Notes under the pieces: generated by a model
The model's database searches: none
Told to the model about the DNA's origin: nothing
What the model saw: the letters and a program-made list of their open reading frames with translations, nothing else
Program-made: the position numbers and the translations under genes
Shown: positions 16,510 through 25,418 of the stretch, in pieces
How positions within the stretch are numbered: position 1 is the first letter of the stretch
Layout of the letters: every line of letters begins with the position of its first letter
NCBI GenBank assembly: GCA_944384725.1
Contig: CALWUJ010000002.1
Coordinates: 1-64,000 of the forward strand
Direction of reading: 5' to 3'
Source of the DNA: an uncultured Agathobaculum sp.
GTDB taxonomy: Bacteria; Bacillota; Clostridia; Oscillospirales; Butyricicoccaceae
DNA: 64,000 nucleotides

Positions 16510-17412
16510 ATGAACGAATCCGCAACCAGGCAGAAGAGCGAAATGAAAAACCTGCTCGAAAAGGTGATGCACGGCGTGTTTTTTGTCTGCGCGCTTGCGT
16601 CTATTCTTGCGGTGGCTCTGATCTGCGTTTTCCTGTTTGCCAACGGCATCCCCGCGATCCGCGAGATCGGCGTGCTGGATTTTCTGACCGGCACGACATG
16701 GAAGCCGGGCAATGACGTTTACGGCATCCTGCCGATGATCGTCGGCAGCATTTACATCACGGCCGGCGCAATCATCATCGGTGTGCCGATCGGTCTGTTG
16801 ACTGCAATCTTTATGGCGTTCTACTGCCCGAAGCGTATCTACGGTGTGCTCAAGCCGTGCACCGAGCTGCTGGCCGGTATCCCGTCCATTGTTTACGGCT
16901 TTTTCGGTATGGTAGTGATTGCGCCGGTGGTGCTCGATGTGGCGAAGTTCTTCGGCGCGAAGATCTCCTCCGGTTCAACCATCCTGTCCGCGTCCATCCT
17001 GCTGGGTATCATGATTTTGCCGACCATCATCGGCGTGTCCGAAGCGGCGCTGCGCGCGGTTCCGAATGCATACTATGAAGGCGCAGTTGCGATGGGCGCC
17101 ACCCACGAGCGCGCGATTTTCTCGGTCATGCTGCCCGCAGCAAAGTCCGGCGTGCTGGCCGGTATCGTGCTGGGCATCGGCCGCGCGATTGGTGAGACAA
17201 TGGCGGTCATCATGGTAGCTGGCAACCAGCCGCGTTTGACAGGCAGCTTGCTCAAGGGTATCCGTACGATGACGGCGAACATCGTCATCGAAATGGGCTA
17301 TGCGACCGGCCTGCACCGCGAGGCGCTGATCGCCACGGGTGTGGTTTTGTTCGTGTTCATTCTGCTGATTAACCTGACTTTCTCGGTACTGAAAAGGAGG
17401 AAGGACGCATGA
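16510..17412 (+). CDS. pstC: Phosphate ABC transporter permease PstC
   Basis: 300 residues with six membrane segments and the binding-protein-dependent permease signature (EAALRAVPNAYYEGAVAMGATHERAI). GRAIGETMAVIMVAGN is typical of PstC. It forms the membrane channel with PstA. Its stop overlaps the pstA start by four bases. Confidence 0.95.
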   Translation: MNESATRQKSEMKNLLEKVMHGVFFVCALASILAVALICVFLFANGIPAIREIGVLDFLTGTTWKPGNDVYGILPMIVGSIYITAGAIIIGVPIGLLTAIFMAFYCPKRIYGVLKPCTELLAGIPSIVYGFFGMVVIAPVVLDVAKFFGAKISSGSTILSASILLGIMILPTIIGVSEAALRAVPNAYYEGAVAMGATHERAIFSVMLPAAKSGVLAGIVLGIGRAIGETMAVIMVAGNQPRLTGSLLKGIRTMTANIVIEMGYATGLHREALIATGVVLFVFILLINLTFSVLKRRKDA

Positions 17413-18293
17413 CAACCGAAGCGACTTCTGCGGCGAAGAAAGCGGTGGTGCAAACCTCGCAAAAGCAGCCGCGCGTGTATGGCCGCGGCAAAGCGCGTTT
17501 GCAAAAGGGACTGGTTTACGGCGCGGCGGTTCTTACCTTTGCCGTGCTGCTGTTCCTGATCGCGTATATCCTGATTAACGGTGTGCCGCATCTCAAGCCG
17601 TCGTTGTTTGAGTGGACTTATAATTCGGATAACGTATCCATGATGCCGGCCATCCTCACGACTGTGGAAATGACGCTGCTCGCGCTGGTGCTGGCAGTGC
17701 CGCTCGGCCTGTTCACCGCCGTGTATCTGAACGAATATGCGTCCCGTGGCAACAAGCTGGTGAATATCATCCGCATCACCACCGAGACGCTGTCCGGCAT
17801 TCCGTCGATCGTATACGGCCTGTTCGGCATGCTGTTTTTTGTCACCCAGCTGCACTGGGGCTACTCGCTGCTCGCGGGTGCGATGACGCTGGCAATCATG
17901 ATCCTGCCGCTTATCATGCGCACGGCAGAGGAGGCGCTCATTTCAGTGCCGGACACCTTCCGTGAAGGCTCGTTTGGCCTTGGCGCGGGCCGTCTGCGCA
18001 CGGTGTTCCGCATCGTGCTGCCCAGCGCAATGCCGGGCATCCTGTCCGGTATCATTCTGGCGATCGGACGTATCGTGGGCGAGACCGCGGCGCTGATTTT
18101 CACTGCTGGTACGATGGCGCAGATCCCGGGCTTGTTCCAGTCCGGTCGTACGCTGGCCATTCACATGTATGTGCTGTCCGGTGAGGGCCTGCACATGAAC
18201 GAAGCCTATGCAACTGCGGTCGTGCTGCTGGTTGTTGTGTTGCTGATGAACGCGCTTTCGGCTCTTGTTGCCAAAAAGCTGACCAAAAAGTAA
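17409..18293 (+). CDS. pstA: Phosphate ABC transporter permease PstA
   Basis: 294 residues: a basic cytoplasmic N terminus (about 1-35), then six membrane segments. The conserved EALISVPDTFREGSFGLGAGRLRTV loop contacts PstB, and GRIVGETAALIFTAGT is the PstA counterpart of the PstC motif. ATGA overlap with pstC. Confidence 0.95.
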   Translation: MTTEATSAAKKAVVQTSQKQPRVYGRGKARLQKGLVYGAAVLTFAVLLFLIAYILINGVPHLKPSLFEWTYNSDNVSMMPAILTTVEMTLLALVLAVPLGLFTAVYLNEYASRGNKLVNIIRITTETLSGIPSIVYGLFGMLFFVTQLHWGYSLLAGAMTLAIMILPLIMRTAEEALISVPDTFREGSFGLGAGRLRTVFRIVLPSAMPGILSGIILAIGRIVGETAALIFTAGTMAQIPGLFQSGRTLAIHMYVLSGEGLHMNEAYATAVVLLVVVLLMNALSALVAKKLTKK

Positions 18294-18305
18294 TCGGAGG
18301 AAGCT

Positions 18306-19061
18306 ATGGAGCAGAATAAAATTGAGATTCGGGACATGAACCTCTTTTACGGGGATTTCCATGCCCTGCATGATATTGATTTGGATATCAAGGCAAATGA
18401 GATCACCGCGTTCATCGGGCCTTCCGGCTGCGGCAAGTCGACGCTGCTGCGTTCGCTCAACCGTATGAACGATTTGGTGGAGGGCTGCAAGATCACGGGT
18501 GACATCCGTCTGGACGGTCAGGATATTTACCATGACTGTGATGTGAACATTCTGCGCAAGCGCGTGGGCATGGTGTTCCAGAAGCCCAATCCGTTCCCGA
18601 TGTCTATTTATGATAACATTGCTTACGGCCCGCGCACACACGGCATCAAGAGCCGCGTCAAGCTCGACGAGATCGTCGAGACCTCGCTGCGCCACGCCGC
18701 GATCTGGGACGAGACCAAGGACTGCCTGAAAAAGTCCGCGCTGTCCATGTCGGGCGGTCAGCAGCAGCGTATCTGCATCGCCCGCGCGCTGGCAGCCGAT
18801 CCGGAAGTGCTGCTGATGGACGAGCCGACTTCCGCGCTCGACCCGATCTCGACCGCGAAGATCGAAGACCTTGTACTCGAACTGAAAAAAGATTATACTA
18901 TCGTTATGGTCACGCACAACATGCAGCAGGCCACCCGCGTATCCGATACGACTGCGTTTTTCCTGCTCGGCGATATGATCGAGGTGGGGGACACCGAAAA
19001 GCTGTTCTCCATGCCGCAGGATAAGCGCACCGAGGATTACATTACGGGGAGGTTTGGCTGA
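18306..19061 (+). CDS. pstB: Phosphate ABC transporter ATPase PstB
   Basis: 251 residues. Walker [10 protein letters not shown], the signature [17 protein letters not shown], Walker [13 protein letters not shown] and the switch His (MVTHNM) are intact. [12 protein letters not shown] at the start is typical of PstB. It powers phosphate import. It shares one base with phoU. Confidence 0.97.
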   Translation: MEQNKIEIRDMNLFYGDFHALHDIDLDIKANEITAFIGPSGCGKSTLLRSLNRMNDLVEGCKITGDIRLDGQDIYHDCDVNILRKRVGMVFQKPNPFPMSIYDNIAYGPRTHGIKSRVKLDEIVETSLRHAAIWDETKDCLKKSALSMSGGQQQRICIARALAADPEVLLMDEPTSALDPISTAKIEDLVLELKKDYTIVMVTHNMQQATRVSDTTAFFLLGDMIEVGDTEKLFSMPQDKRTEDYITGRFG

Positions 19062-19708
19062 TGAGAAACCGTTTCGATTCGCAGCTTTTGGAGCTGAACA
19101 ACGAACTGATTGCCATGGGCGCGCTGTGCGAAAACGCGATTGCAAGCTCGGTCAAGGCGCTGCTCGGCGGCGATACCAAGCTGGCCGCGTCCGCGATTCG
19201 CATCGACCAGGAGATCGACCGCAAGGAACGCGAGATCGAGTCCATGTGCCTCAAACTCCTGTTGCAGCAGCAGCCGGTGGCGAGCGATCTGCGCCTGATT
19301 TCTTCCGTTTTGAAAATGATTACGGATATCGAGCGCATTGGCGATCAGGCGAGCGACATTGCGGAAATTGTGACCTACCTGTCCGGTGCGTGCGGTCATA
19401 ACGCGCATATCGAGCAGATGGCGCAGGCGACCATCAAGATGGTCACCGACAGTCTGGACGCGTTTGTGCGCCGCGATTTGACGTTGGCGTGGAGCGTAAT
19501 CGAATATGATGATGTGGTCGACAACCTGTTTGCCGAGTGCAAGAAGGATTTGATCGCGGAGGTCGCACAAAACCCCGGAGACGGCGAGCGGGTGCTGGAT
19601 ATCCTGATGATCGCCAAGTATCTGGAGCGTATTGGAGATCATGCGACCAATATCGCCGAGTGGGTGGAGTTCTCCATCACCGGCACGCACAAGGCACAGG
19701 AAAAGTAA
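19061..19708 (+). CDS. phoU: Phosphate signalling regulator PhoU
   Basis: 215 residues, all-helical, with the two repeated PhoU signatures DLRLISSVLKMITDIERIGDQASDIAE and ILMIAKYLERIGDHATNIAEW that bind metal clusters. PhoU links the state of PstSCAB to the PhoR-type kinase. ATG overlaps the pstB stop (TGATG). Confidence 0.95.
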   Translation: MRNRFDSQLLELNNELIAMGALCENAIASSVKALLGGDTKLAASAIRIDQEIDRKEREIESMCLKLLLQQQPVASDLRLISSVLKMITDIERIGDQASDIAEIVTYLSGACGHNAHIEQMAQATIKMVTDSLDAFVRRDLTLAWSVIEYDDVVDNLFAECKKDLIAEVAQNPGDGERVLDILMIAKYLERIGDHATNIAEWVEFSITGTHKAQEK

Positions 19709-19768
19709 GCAATATAGCAAAAAGGTTTGGAAACGGCTGCCGGGGGTGGCCACTGAGGAGGAAACGCA

Positions 19769-20455
19769 ATGATCTATTGCGTGGAGGACGATGCAGGCAT
19801 TCGGGAACTGGTCGTCTATACGCTGCAAAACACGGGCATGGAAGCCCGTGGTTTGGAGGATGGCAGCGCACTGTCTGCGGCGCTGCGCGAGAAAAAGCCG
19901 CAGCTGATTCTGCTGGATATCATGCTGCCGGGTGAGGATGGCATCAGTATTCTGCGCCGTCTGCGCAGCACGCAGGAGACAGCAGGCATCCCGGTCATTC
20001 TGCTGACAGCAAAAAACACGGAGTATGATAAAGTGGTCGGGCTTGACAGCGGCGCGGATGACTATGTTGCCAAGCCGTTTGGCATGATGGAGTTGGTGGC
20101 GCGCATTCGTGCAGTGCTGCGCCGCACACAGGCCGAGACAGACGGCGGGGAAGGCACCAGGCCGCTGGTAGCGGGCGATATCTGCGTAGATGAACGCGCG
20201 CACAGTGTTTTCGTCGGGGAGCAGGAGGTGCAGCTGACGCTCAAGGAGTACCAGCTGCTGTGCCTGCTGATGAAAAACCGTGGCGCGGTGCTGACCCGCG
20301 ACGTGCTGCTGGAGAATATCTGGGGCTATGGCAACGAGAGCGAAACCAGAACGGTGGATGTGCACATCCGTACCCTGCGGCAAAAGCTGGGCACGGCGGG
20401 TTCGATGATTGAAACCGTGCGCGGTGTCGGCTATCGCATGGGAGAGCATGCATGA
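19769..20455 (+). CDS. PhoB/PhoP-type response regulator (OmpR family)
   Basis: 228 residues. Receiver domain with acidic pocket (VEDD), phospho-acceptor Asp50 (LLDIMLPG), Thr80 and Lys102; then an OmpR-type winged helix (about 130-225, RTLRQKLG...RGVGYRMG). GAGGAGG precedes the ATG. Its place after phoU and before a PAS-containing kinase identifies it as the phosphate-starvation regulator. The Pho-box-like repeats before pstS are the likely target. Confidence 0.9.
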   Translation: MIYCVEDDAGIRELVVYTLQNTGMEARGLEDGSALSAALREKKPQLILLDIMLPGEDGISILRRLRSTQETAGIPVILLTAKNTEYDKVVGLDSGADDYVAKPFGMMELVARIRAVLRRTQAETDGGEGTRPLVAGDICVDERAHSVFVGEQEVQLTLKEYQLLCLLMKNRGAVLTRDVLLENIWGYGNESETRTVDVHIRTLRQKLGTAGSMIETVRGVGYRMGEHA

Positions 20456-22107
20456 GAAAGCGTGTTTTCGGCAGTATTTTTCTCACTGCGCTGGTCACGC
20501 TGGTCGTCACAGCATCTTTGCTGCTGGTGGCGGTGCACTCCGGCTTGATGCAGGATTTGCAGGAACGGCTGAGCAATGAGTGCAACTATATCGCTGCTGC
20601 GACGGCATCCGGGGACGAGCAGGAGCTGCAGCGCATCGGCAGCGTGTACGCCGACCGGATCACGCTGGTTGGCGCGGATGGCACGGTGTTGTATGATAAC
20701 GAGCGGGACGCAGCGGAGATGGAAAACCATGCTTTGCGTCCGGAAATTGCTGAGGCGCTGGAAAAAGGCGTGGGAGAGTCCAGCCGCCTGTCCGATACGC
20801 TGACGGAACAGACCTATTACTATGCGATTCGTCTGACGGACGGCACGGTTTTGCGGGTTGCGTCCACAGCGGACAGCGCCTTTGGCGCGCTGTCGACCGC
20901 TTCCCCATGGATCGTGTTGATTGTGCTGCTGGCACTGCTGGTGGCGGCGCTGCTGGCAAGCTGGCTGACCCATGTGTTCCTGGAGCCGATCGTGACGCTC
21001 GACCTGCATGAGCCGCTCAAAAACGACGCTTATGATGAGCTTTCGCCGCTGCTGCACCGCATGGATAAGCAGAATCACAAGATTGCGTCTCAGCTGGGCG
21101 AACTCAAACGGCGGCAGGCAGAATTTGACGATATCACCGCGCGGATGGATGAAGGTCTGGTTCTCTTTTCCGCACAGGGCGACATCCTGTTTGCCAACCG
21201 CGCGGTGCGTGCGCTGTTTCCCAAGGACAGCGCAACCGGCGGTTATATGACGCTGTGTCGCGACGCAGAGTATATCCGCGTGGTGGAGGAAGCATTGGGC
21301 GGCGAAAGCGCGCACGGACGAATGGAAAAGGACGGGTGCATGTATTCGCTGACGGCAAGCTCGGTTGCCGGAGAAGGGCAAGGGCATGCGGCGGTACTGT
21401 TTGTGGTCGATATCACTGAGCGCGAGCAGGCCGAGCGGCAGCGGCAGGAATTTACCGCAAATGTATCGCATGAACTGAAAACCCCGCTGACCAGCATCAT
21501 GGGCTTTGCGGAGATCATGGAAAACGGCATCGTCCGGCCGGAGGATATCGGCCGATTTGCCGGCAAAATTCGGAGCGAGGCGATGCGTCTTTTGACGCTC
21601 ATCGAGGACATCATCCGCCTGTCCCGGCTGGATGAGGGTGCGCCCGTGCCGTTCGAGCCGGTAGAGCTGGCTGCCTTGTGCGGCACCGTGCGTGACCGAC
21701 TCATGCATAAGGCGGCGGAAAACAAGATCACGCTGCATGTGAAAGGCGCTCCGGTGACGGTGTCCGGCCAACGGCGTACGCTCGAGCAGATGATTTTTAA
21801 CCTCGCGGACAACGCGATTGCCTATAACAAGCCGCACGGATCGGTTACGCTGGAAACAGGCGAGGAAAACGGCGCGCCGTTTGTGCGCGTATCCGATACC
21901 GGTATTGGCATCGCACCTGCCGATCAGCCGCGTGTGTTTGAGCGGTTTTATCGCGTGGATAAAAGCCATAGCAAGCAGACGGGCGGCACCGGATTGGGGC
22001 TGTCGATCGTCAAGCATGGCGCAGCGCTGCACCATGCGCAGATCGACCTGCACAGTACGCTCGGCAAAGGCACCGAGATCACATTGCGGTTTCCGAAAGC
22101 AGAATAA
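20452..22107 (+). CDS. PhoR-type sensor histidine kinase
   Basis: 551 residues: membrane segment 1 (about 7-29), an extracellular domain (about 30-150), membrane segment 2 (about 152-178), a PAS domain (about 225-325), HisKA with the phospho-acceptor His340 (NVSHELKTPL), and HATPase_c with N (DNAIAYNKP), G1 (DTGIGI) and G2 (GGTGLGLSIV) boxes. ATGA overlap with the regulator gene. Its position makes phosphate limitation, sensed through PstSCAB-PhoU, the likely input. Confidence 0.92.
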   Translation: MRKRVFGSIFLTALVTLVVTASLLLVAVHSGLMQDLQERLSNECNYIAAATASGDEQELQRIGSVYADRITLVGADGTVLYDNERDAAEMENHALRPEIAEALEKGVGESSRLSDTLTEQTYYYAIRLTDGTVLRVASTADSAFGALSTASPWIVLIVLLALLVAALLASWLTHVFLEPIVTLDLHEPLKNDAYDELSPLLHRMDKQNHKIASQLGELKRRQAEFDDITARMDEGLVLFSAQGDILFANRAVRALFPKDSATGGYMTLCRDAEYIRVVEEALGGESAHGRMEKDGCMYSLTASSVAGEGQGHAAVLFVVDITEREQAERQRQEFTANVSHELKTPLTSIMGFAEIMENGIVRPEDIGRFAGKIRSEAMRLLTLIEDIIRLSRLDEGAPVPFEPVELAALCGTVRDRLMHKAAENKITLHVKGAPVTVSGQRRTLEQMIFNLADNAIAYNKPHGSVTLETGEENGAPFVRVSDTGIGIAPADQPRVFERFYRVDKSHSKQTGGTGLGLSIVKHGAALHHAQIDLHSTLGKGTEITLRFPKAE

Positions 22108-22108
22108 A

Positions 22109-22146
22109 AAACATCCCGCAGGGAAGCACCCTGCGGGATGTTTTTT
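22109..22146. terminator. Bidirectional terminator between the phosphate and polyamine operons
   Basis: ACATCCCGCAGGG (22111-22123) pairs with CCCTGCGGGATGT (22129-22141); A run on the left, T run on the right. Confidence 0.92.
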
Positions 22147-22147
22147 A

Positions 22148-23278
22148 TTAGGATAAGCGGTTTTTGAAATCCTCATAGTCGAACATGCGAACGGCTTCGT
22201 CTGTGCCGTCCGCGCGACGCACCGCGATGAGCGGCAGCGGTACGCCGTTAAAGGTATTGGTTTTGACCATGGTGTACAGCGCCATGTCCTCGAACACAAC
22301 CTGATCGCCCGGACGCAGCGTATTGTCGAACGAGTATTCGCCGATCACGTCGCCCGCAAGACAGGAACGGCCGGTCAATAGATAGGTGAACGCCTTTTTG
22401 CCCGGCTCGTCCGCACGGAACACCGGCGGGCGGTAGGGCATTTCCAGTACGTCCGGCATGTGGCATGCCGCCGAGGTGTCCAGAATGGCGATCCCCTTGC
22501 CGTTTTTCATCACTTCGAGCACGGTCGAAACCAGATAGCCTGCGTTCAGCACGACCGCTTCGCCTGGTTCCAGATAAATCTGCACGTTGTACTTTTCGCG
22601 CAGGTCGTTGATGCATTTGACGAGCAGTTCCACGTCATAGTCGTCGCGCGTGATGTGGTGGCCGCCGCCGAGGTTGAGCCACTTCATCCCTTCCATATAT
22701 TTGCCGAAGCGTTCTTCGAACGCCTCAACTGTGCGCACCAGATCGTCCGCGTTCTGTTCGCACAGGGTATGGAAGTGCAGACCGTCAATGCCGGTCAGCA
22801 GCTCGGGCTGGAAGTTCTCCTCCGTGATGCCCAGACGCGAACCGGGGCTGCACGGGTCGTAGATCGCGTGCTCCGCAGACTGGGTCGAGCATTCGGGGTT
22901 GACGCGCAGGCCACAGCTCTTGCCCACGGCGCGCGCAAGGCTGCCGTATGCTTTCCACTGGTTAAACGAGTTGAACACAATGTGGTCGGCGTAGTGTAAA
23001 ATTTCCTGAAATTCGCCCTCAGCATAGGCGGGAGAGTAGACATGTGTCTCGCCGCCAAATTCTTCGTGGCCGAGGCGTGCTTCATACAGACCGGATGCAG
23101 TCGTGCCCGCCAGATACTCACGCAGCAGCGGATAGACCGAGAACATGGAAAACGCCTTTTGCGCCAGCAGGATTTTTGCGCCTGTGCGCTCGGATACATC
23201 CCGCAGGACAGCCAGATTCTGCACCAGACGGTTTTCGTCCACGAGAAAGCAGGGCGTGGGCAGTTCGGTAAATCTCAT
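22148..23278 (-). CDS. nspC: Carboxynorspermidine/carboxyspermidine decarboxylase
   Basis: 376 residues from ATG 23278. PLP-dependent, alanine-racemase-fold decarboxylase: LLAQKAFSMFSVYPLL carries the PLP lysine, LNLGGGHH is the phosphate loop, and YLEPGEAVV and GRSCLAGDVIGEY contain the conserved decarboxylase residues (the family has Cys-x-x-x-Asp near here). It converts carboxyspermidine or carboxynorspermidine into spermidine or norspermidine. One base separates it from the synthase gene upstream. Last gene of the operon. Confidence 0.93.
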   Translation of the reverse strand: MRFTELPTPCFLVDENRLVQNLAVLRDVSERTGAKILLAQKAFSMFSVYPLLREYLAGTTASGLYEARLGHEEFGGETHVYSPAYAEGEFQEILHYADHIVFNSFNQWKAYGSLARAVGKSCGLRVNPECSTQSAEHAIYDPCSPGSRLGITEENFQPELLTGIDGLHFHTLCEQNADDLVRTVEAFEERFGKYMEGMKWLNLGGGHHITRDDYDVELLVKCINDLREKYNVQIYLEPGEAVVLNAGYLVSTVLEVMKNGKGIAILDTSAACHMPDVLEMPYRPPVFRADEPGKKAFTYLLTGRSCLAGDVIGEYSFDNTLRPGDQVVFEDMALYTMVKTNTFNGVPLPLIAVRRADGTDEAVRMFDYEDFKNRLS

Positions 23279-23279
23279 A

Positions 23280-24539
23280 TCAGTCCACCAATGCCGGGTT
23301 TTCGTTGATCTGCCACGGCAGACCCCACTTGTTGAGTGCCTCCATGTACGGATCGGGATCGAACTCCTCAACCGTATACACGCCGGGCTTGTTCCATTTG
23401 CCGGTCATCAGCATCGCGGCGCCGATCATTGCAGGCACGCCGGTGGTGTAGCTGATGGCCTGCGAGCCGACCTCACGGTAGCATTCCTCGTGGTCGCAGA
23501 CATTATAGATATAGGCGGCCTTTTCCTTGCCGTCCTTTTTGCCGGTGAAGATGCAGCCGATGTTCGTCTTGCCCTTGGTGCGCGGGCCGAGGGTCGCGGG
23601 GTCGGGCAGCAGCGCCTTGAGGAACTGGATCGGCACGATCTGGTGGCCCTCAAATTCAATCGGGGTGGTGGACAGCATGCCCACGTTCTCCAGACACTTC
23701 ATGTGGGTCAGATACGACTGACCAAACGTCATAAAGAAGCGGATGCGCTTGACGCCGGGGATGTTCTTCGTCAGCGACTCAATCTCTTCGTGGTGCAGCA
23801 GGTACATGTCCTTCTGACCAACCTGATCGAAGTCGTACTCGCGCTTGATGGACATGGCCGGAATCTCGACCCAGTGGCCGTTCTCCCAGTAAGAACCGGG
23901 CGCGGAAACTTCGCGCAGGTTGATTTCGGGGTTGAAGTTGGTGGCAAACGGATAGCCGTGGTCGCCGCCGTTGCAGTCGAGGATGTCAATGGTGTCGATC
24001 TGGTCGAACAGGTGCTTCTGGGCATAAGCACAGTATGCCTGTGTGACACCCGGGTCAAAGCCAGAACCGAGCAGCGCGGTCAGGCCGGCCTTTTCAAACT
24101 TTTCCTTGTACGCCCACTGCCAAGAGTAGTCAAAATACGCGGTAAAGCCCTCTTCCTTGCAGCGCTTTTCGTAGATTTCGCGCCATGCCGGGTCATCCGT
24201 GTCTTCCGGCTCATAGTTTGCCGTGTCCATATAGTTGACGCCGCACTTGAGGCATGCGTCCATGATGGTCAGATCCTGATAGGGCAGGGCGATGTTCATG
24301 ACGATATCCGGCTTGTACTCGTCGATCAGCGCAACCAGCTCATCGACGTTGTCCGCATCGACCTTGGCGGTGCGGATTTTGGTGGGCGTCGTGCCCTCCA
24401 GCTTTTCCTTGATTGCGTCGCACTTGGACTTGGTGCGCGAGGCAATCATGATTTCCTCAAATACGCTGCTGTTCTGGCAGCACTTGTGAATGACAACCGA
24501 GGCTACGCCGCCGCAGCCGATGATAAGTGCTTTTCCCAT
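23280..24539 (-). CDS. Carboxynorspermidine/carboxyspermidine synthase (saccharopine-dehydrogenase family)
   Basis: 419 residues. The N terminus MGKALIIGCGGVASVVIHK is an NAD(P)-binding Rossmann loop. VMNIALPYQDLTIMDACLKCGVNYMDTANYE, SWQWAY and LLGSGFDPGVTQAY follow the Lys1-like CASDH pattern. It condenses putrescine (or diaminopropane) with aspartate semialdehyde and reduces the product. It starts three bases after speE. Confidence 0.93.
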   Translation of the reverse strand: MGKALIIGCGGVASVVIHKCCQNSSVFEEIMIASRTKSKCDAIKEKLEGTTPTKIRTAKVDADNVDELVALIDEYKPDIVMNIALPYQDLTIMDACLKCGVNYMDTANYEPEDTDDPAWREIYEKRCKEEGFTAYFDYSWQWAYKEKFEKAGLTALLGSGFDPGVTQAYCAYAQKHLFDQIDTIDILDCNGGDHGYPFATNFNPEINLREVSAPGSYWENGHWVEIPAMSIKREYDFDQVGQKDMYLLHHEEIESLTKNIPGVKRIRFFMTFGQSYLTHMKCLENVGMLSTTPIEFEGHQIVPIQFLKALLPDPATLGPRTKGKTNIGCIFTGKKDGKEKAAYIYNVCDHEECYREVGSQAISYTTGVPAMIGAAMLMTGKWNKPGVYTVEEFDPDPYMEALNKWGLPWQINENPALVD

Positions 24540-24542
24540 AAC

Positions 24543-25400
24543 TCATTCCTCCACTTTTTCCAGTAGTTTTTGAACATAATTCGGTAGATAAAATGCACCC
24601 TTGTGCAAATTGGTGTTATAATATTTGGTCTCGATGCCGCGGGCGTTCCACGCATCCGCGTCGAGGTCGTGCACCGGATGCACGCCGCGCGACGAGAAGC
24701 CGAACAGCCAGTGACCGGACGGATAGGTCGGGATGTGCGCCTGAAACAGGCGGGACAGCTCAAACGAGTGCACGATATTGCGGTGCGCGCGCTGGCACGC
24801 GAGTGCGTCACCCTTGTAGAACGGGCTTTCGTGCTGGTTGACCAGAATGCCGTCCGCGCGGAGTGCCTTGTAGCAGTTGCCGTAAAACTCCATTGTGAAC
24901 AGGCCCTCGCCCGGGCCGAACGGATCGGTTGAGTCGATGATGATGAGGTCGTACTCGTCCTCAATACGGCGGATGTATTTCAGGCCGTCCTGATAGAGGA
25001 TGTGCACGCGCGGATCGTCCAGACTGCATGCCACGCTCGGCAGAAATTCCTTGCACACCGCGACCACACGCTCGTCGATTTCAACAAGGTCGATGTGCTC
25101 GATGTGCGGATAGCGGCACAGCTCGCGCACGCAGCCGCCATCGCCGCCGCCGATGACCAACACTTTTTTGATCGCGTCGCCCCGCACGGCAAGCGGGACA
25201 TGTACCATCATCTCGTGGTAGATGAATTCATCGCGCTCGGTCAGCATCATGTAGCCGTCGAGTGTCAGAAAGCGGCCGAATTCCTCGCATTCGAACACGT
25301 CGATGCGCTGAAAATCGCTTTGCTCGGTGTAAAGCTGGCGGTCGACCTGAATTTGCAGGCCGACAGTGGGCGTGTGCATTTCGGTAAAGGTTAATCGCAT
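24543..25400 (-). CDS. speE: Polyamine aminopropyltransferase (spermidine synthase)
   Basis: 285 residues. An N-terminal beta domain (DGYMMLTERDEFIYHEMMVHVPL) precedes the methyltransferase-like fold with VLVIGGGDGGCVRELCRY, EIDERVV and IIIDSTDPFGPGEGLFT, the residues that bind decarboxylated SAM and putrescine. It makes spermidine from putrescine. It sits between the amino-acid decarboxylase and the carboxyspermidine genes. Confidence 0.95.
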   Translation of the reverse strand: MRLTFTEMHTPTVGLQIQVDRQLYTEQSDFQRIDVFECEEFGRFLTLDGYMMLTERDEFIYHEMMVHVPLAVRGDAIKKVLVIGGGDGGCVRELCRYPHIEHIDLVEIDERVVAVCKEFLPSVACSLDDPRVHILYQDGLKYIRRIEDEYDLIIIDSTDPFGPGEGLFTMEFYGNCYKALRADGILVNQHESPFYKGDALACQRAHRNIVHSFELSRLFQAHIPTYPSGHWLFGFSSRGVHPVHDLDADAWNARGIETKYYNTNLHKGAFYLPNYVQKLLEKVEE

Positions 25401-25418
25401 GAATTTTGACTCCTTACG

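Noticed and set aside
20431..22299. 622-codon open frame antisense to the PhoR-type kinase gene
   Set aside because: Shadow frame without family resemblance; it also crosses the terminator at 22109-22146.
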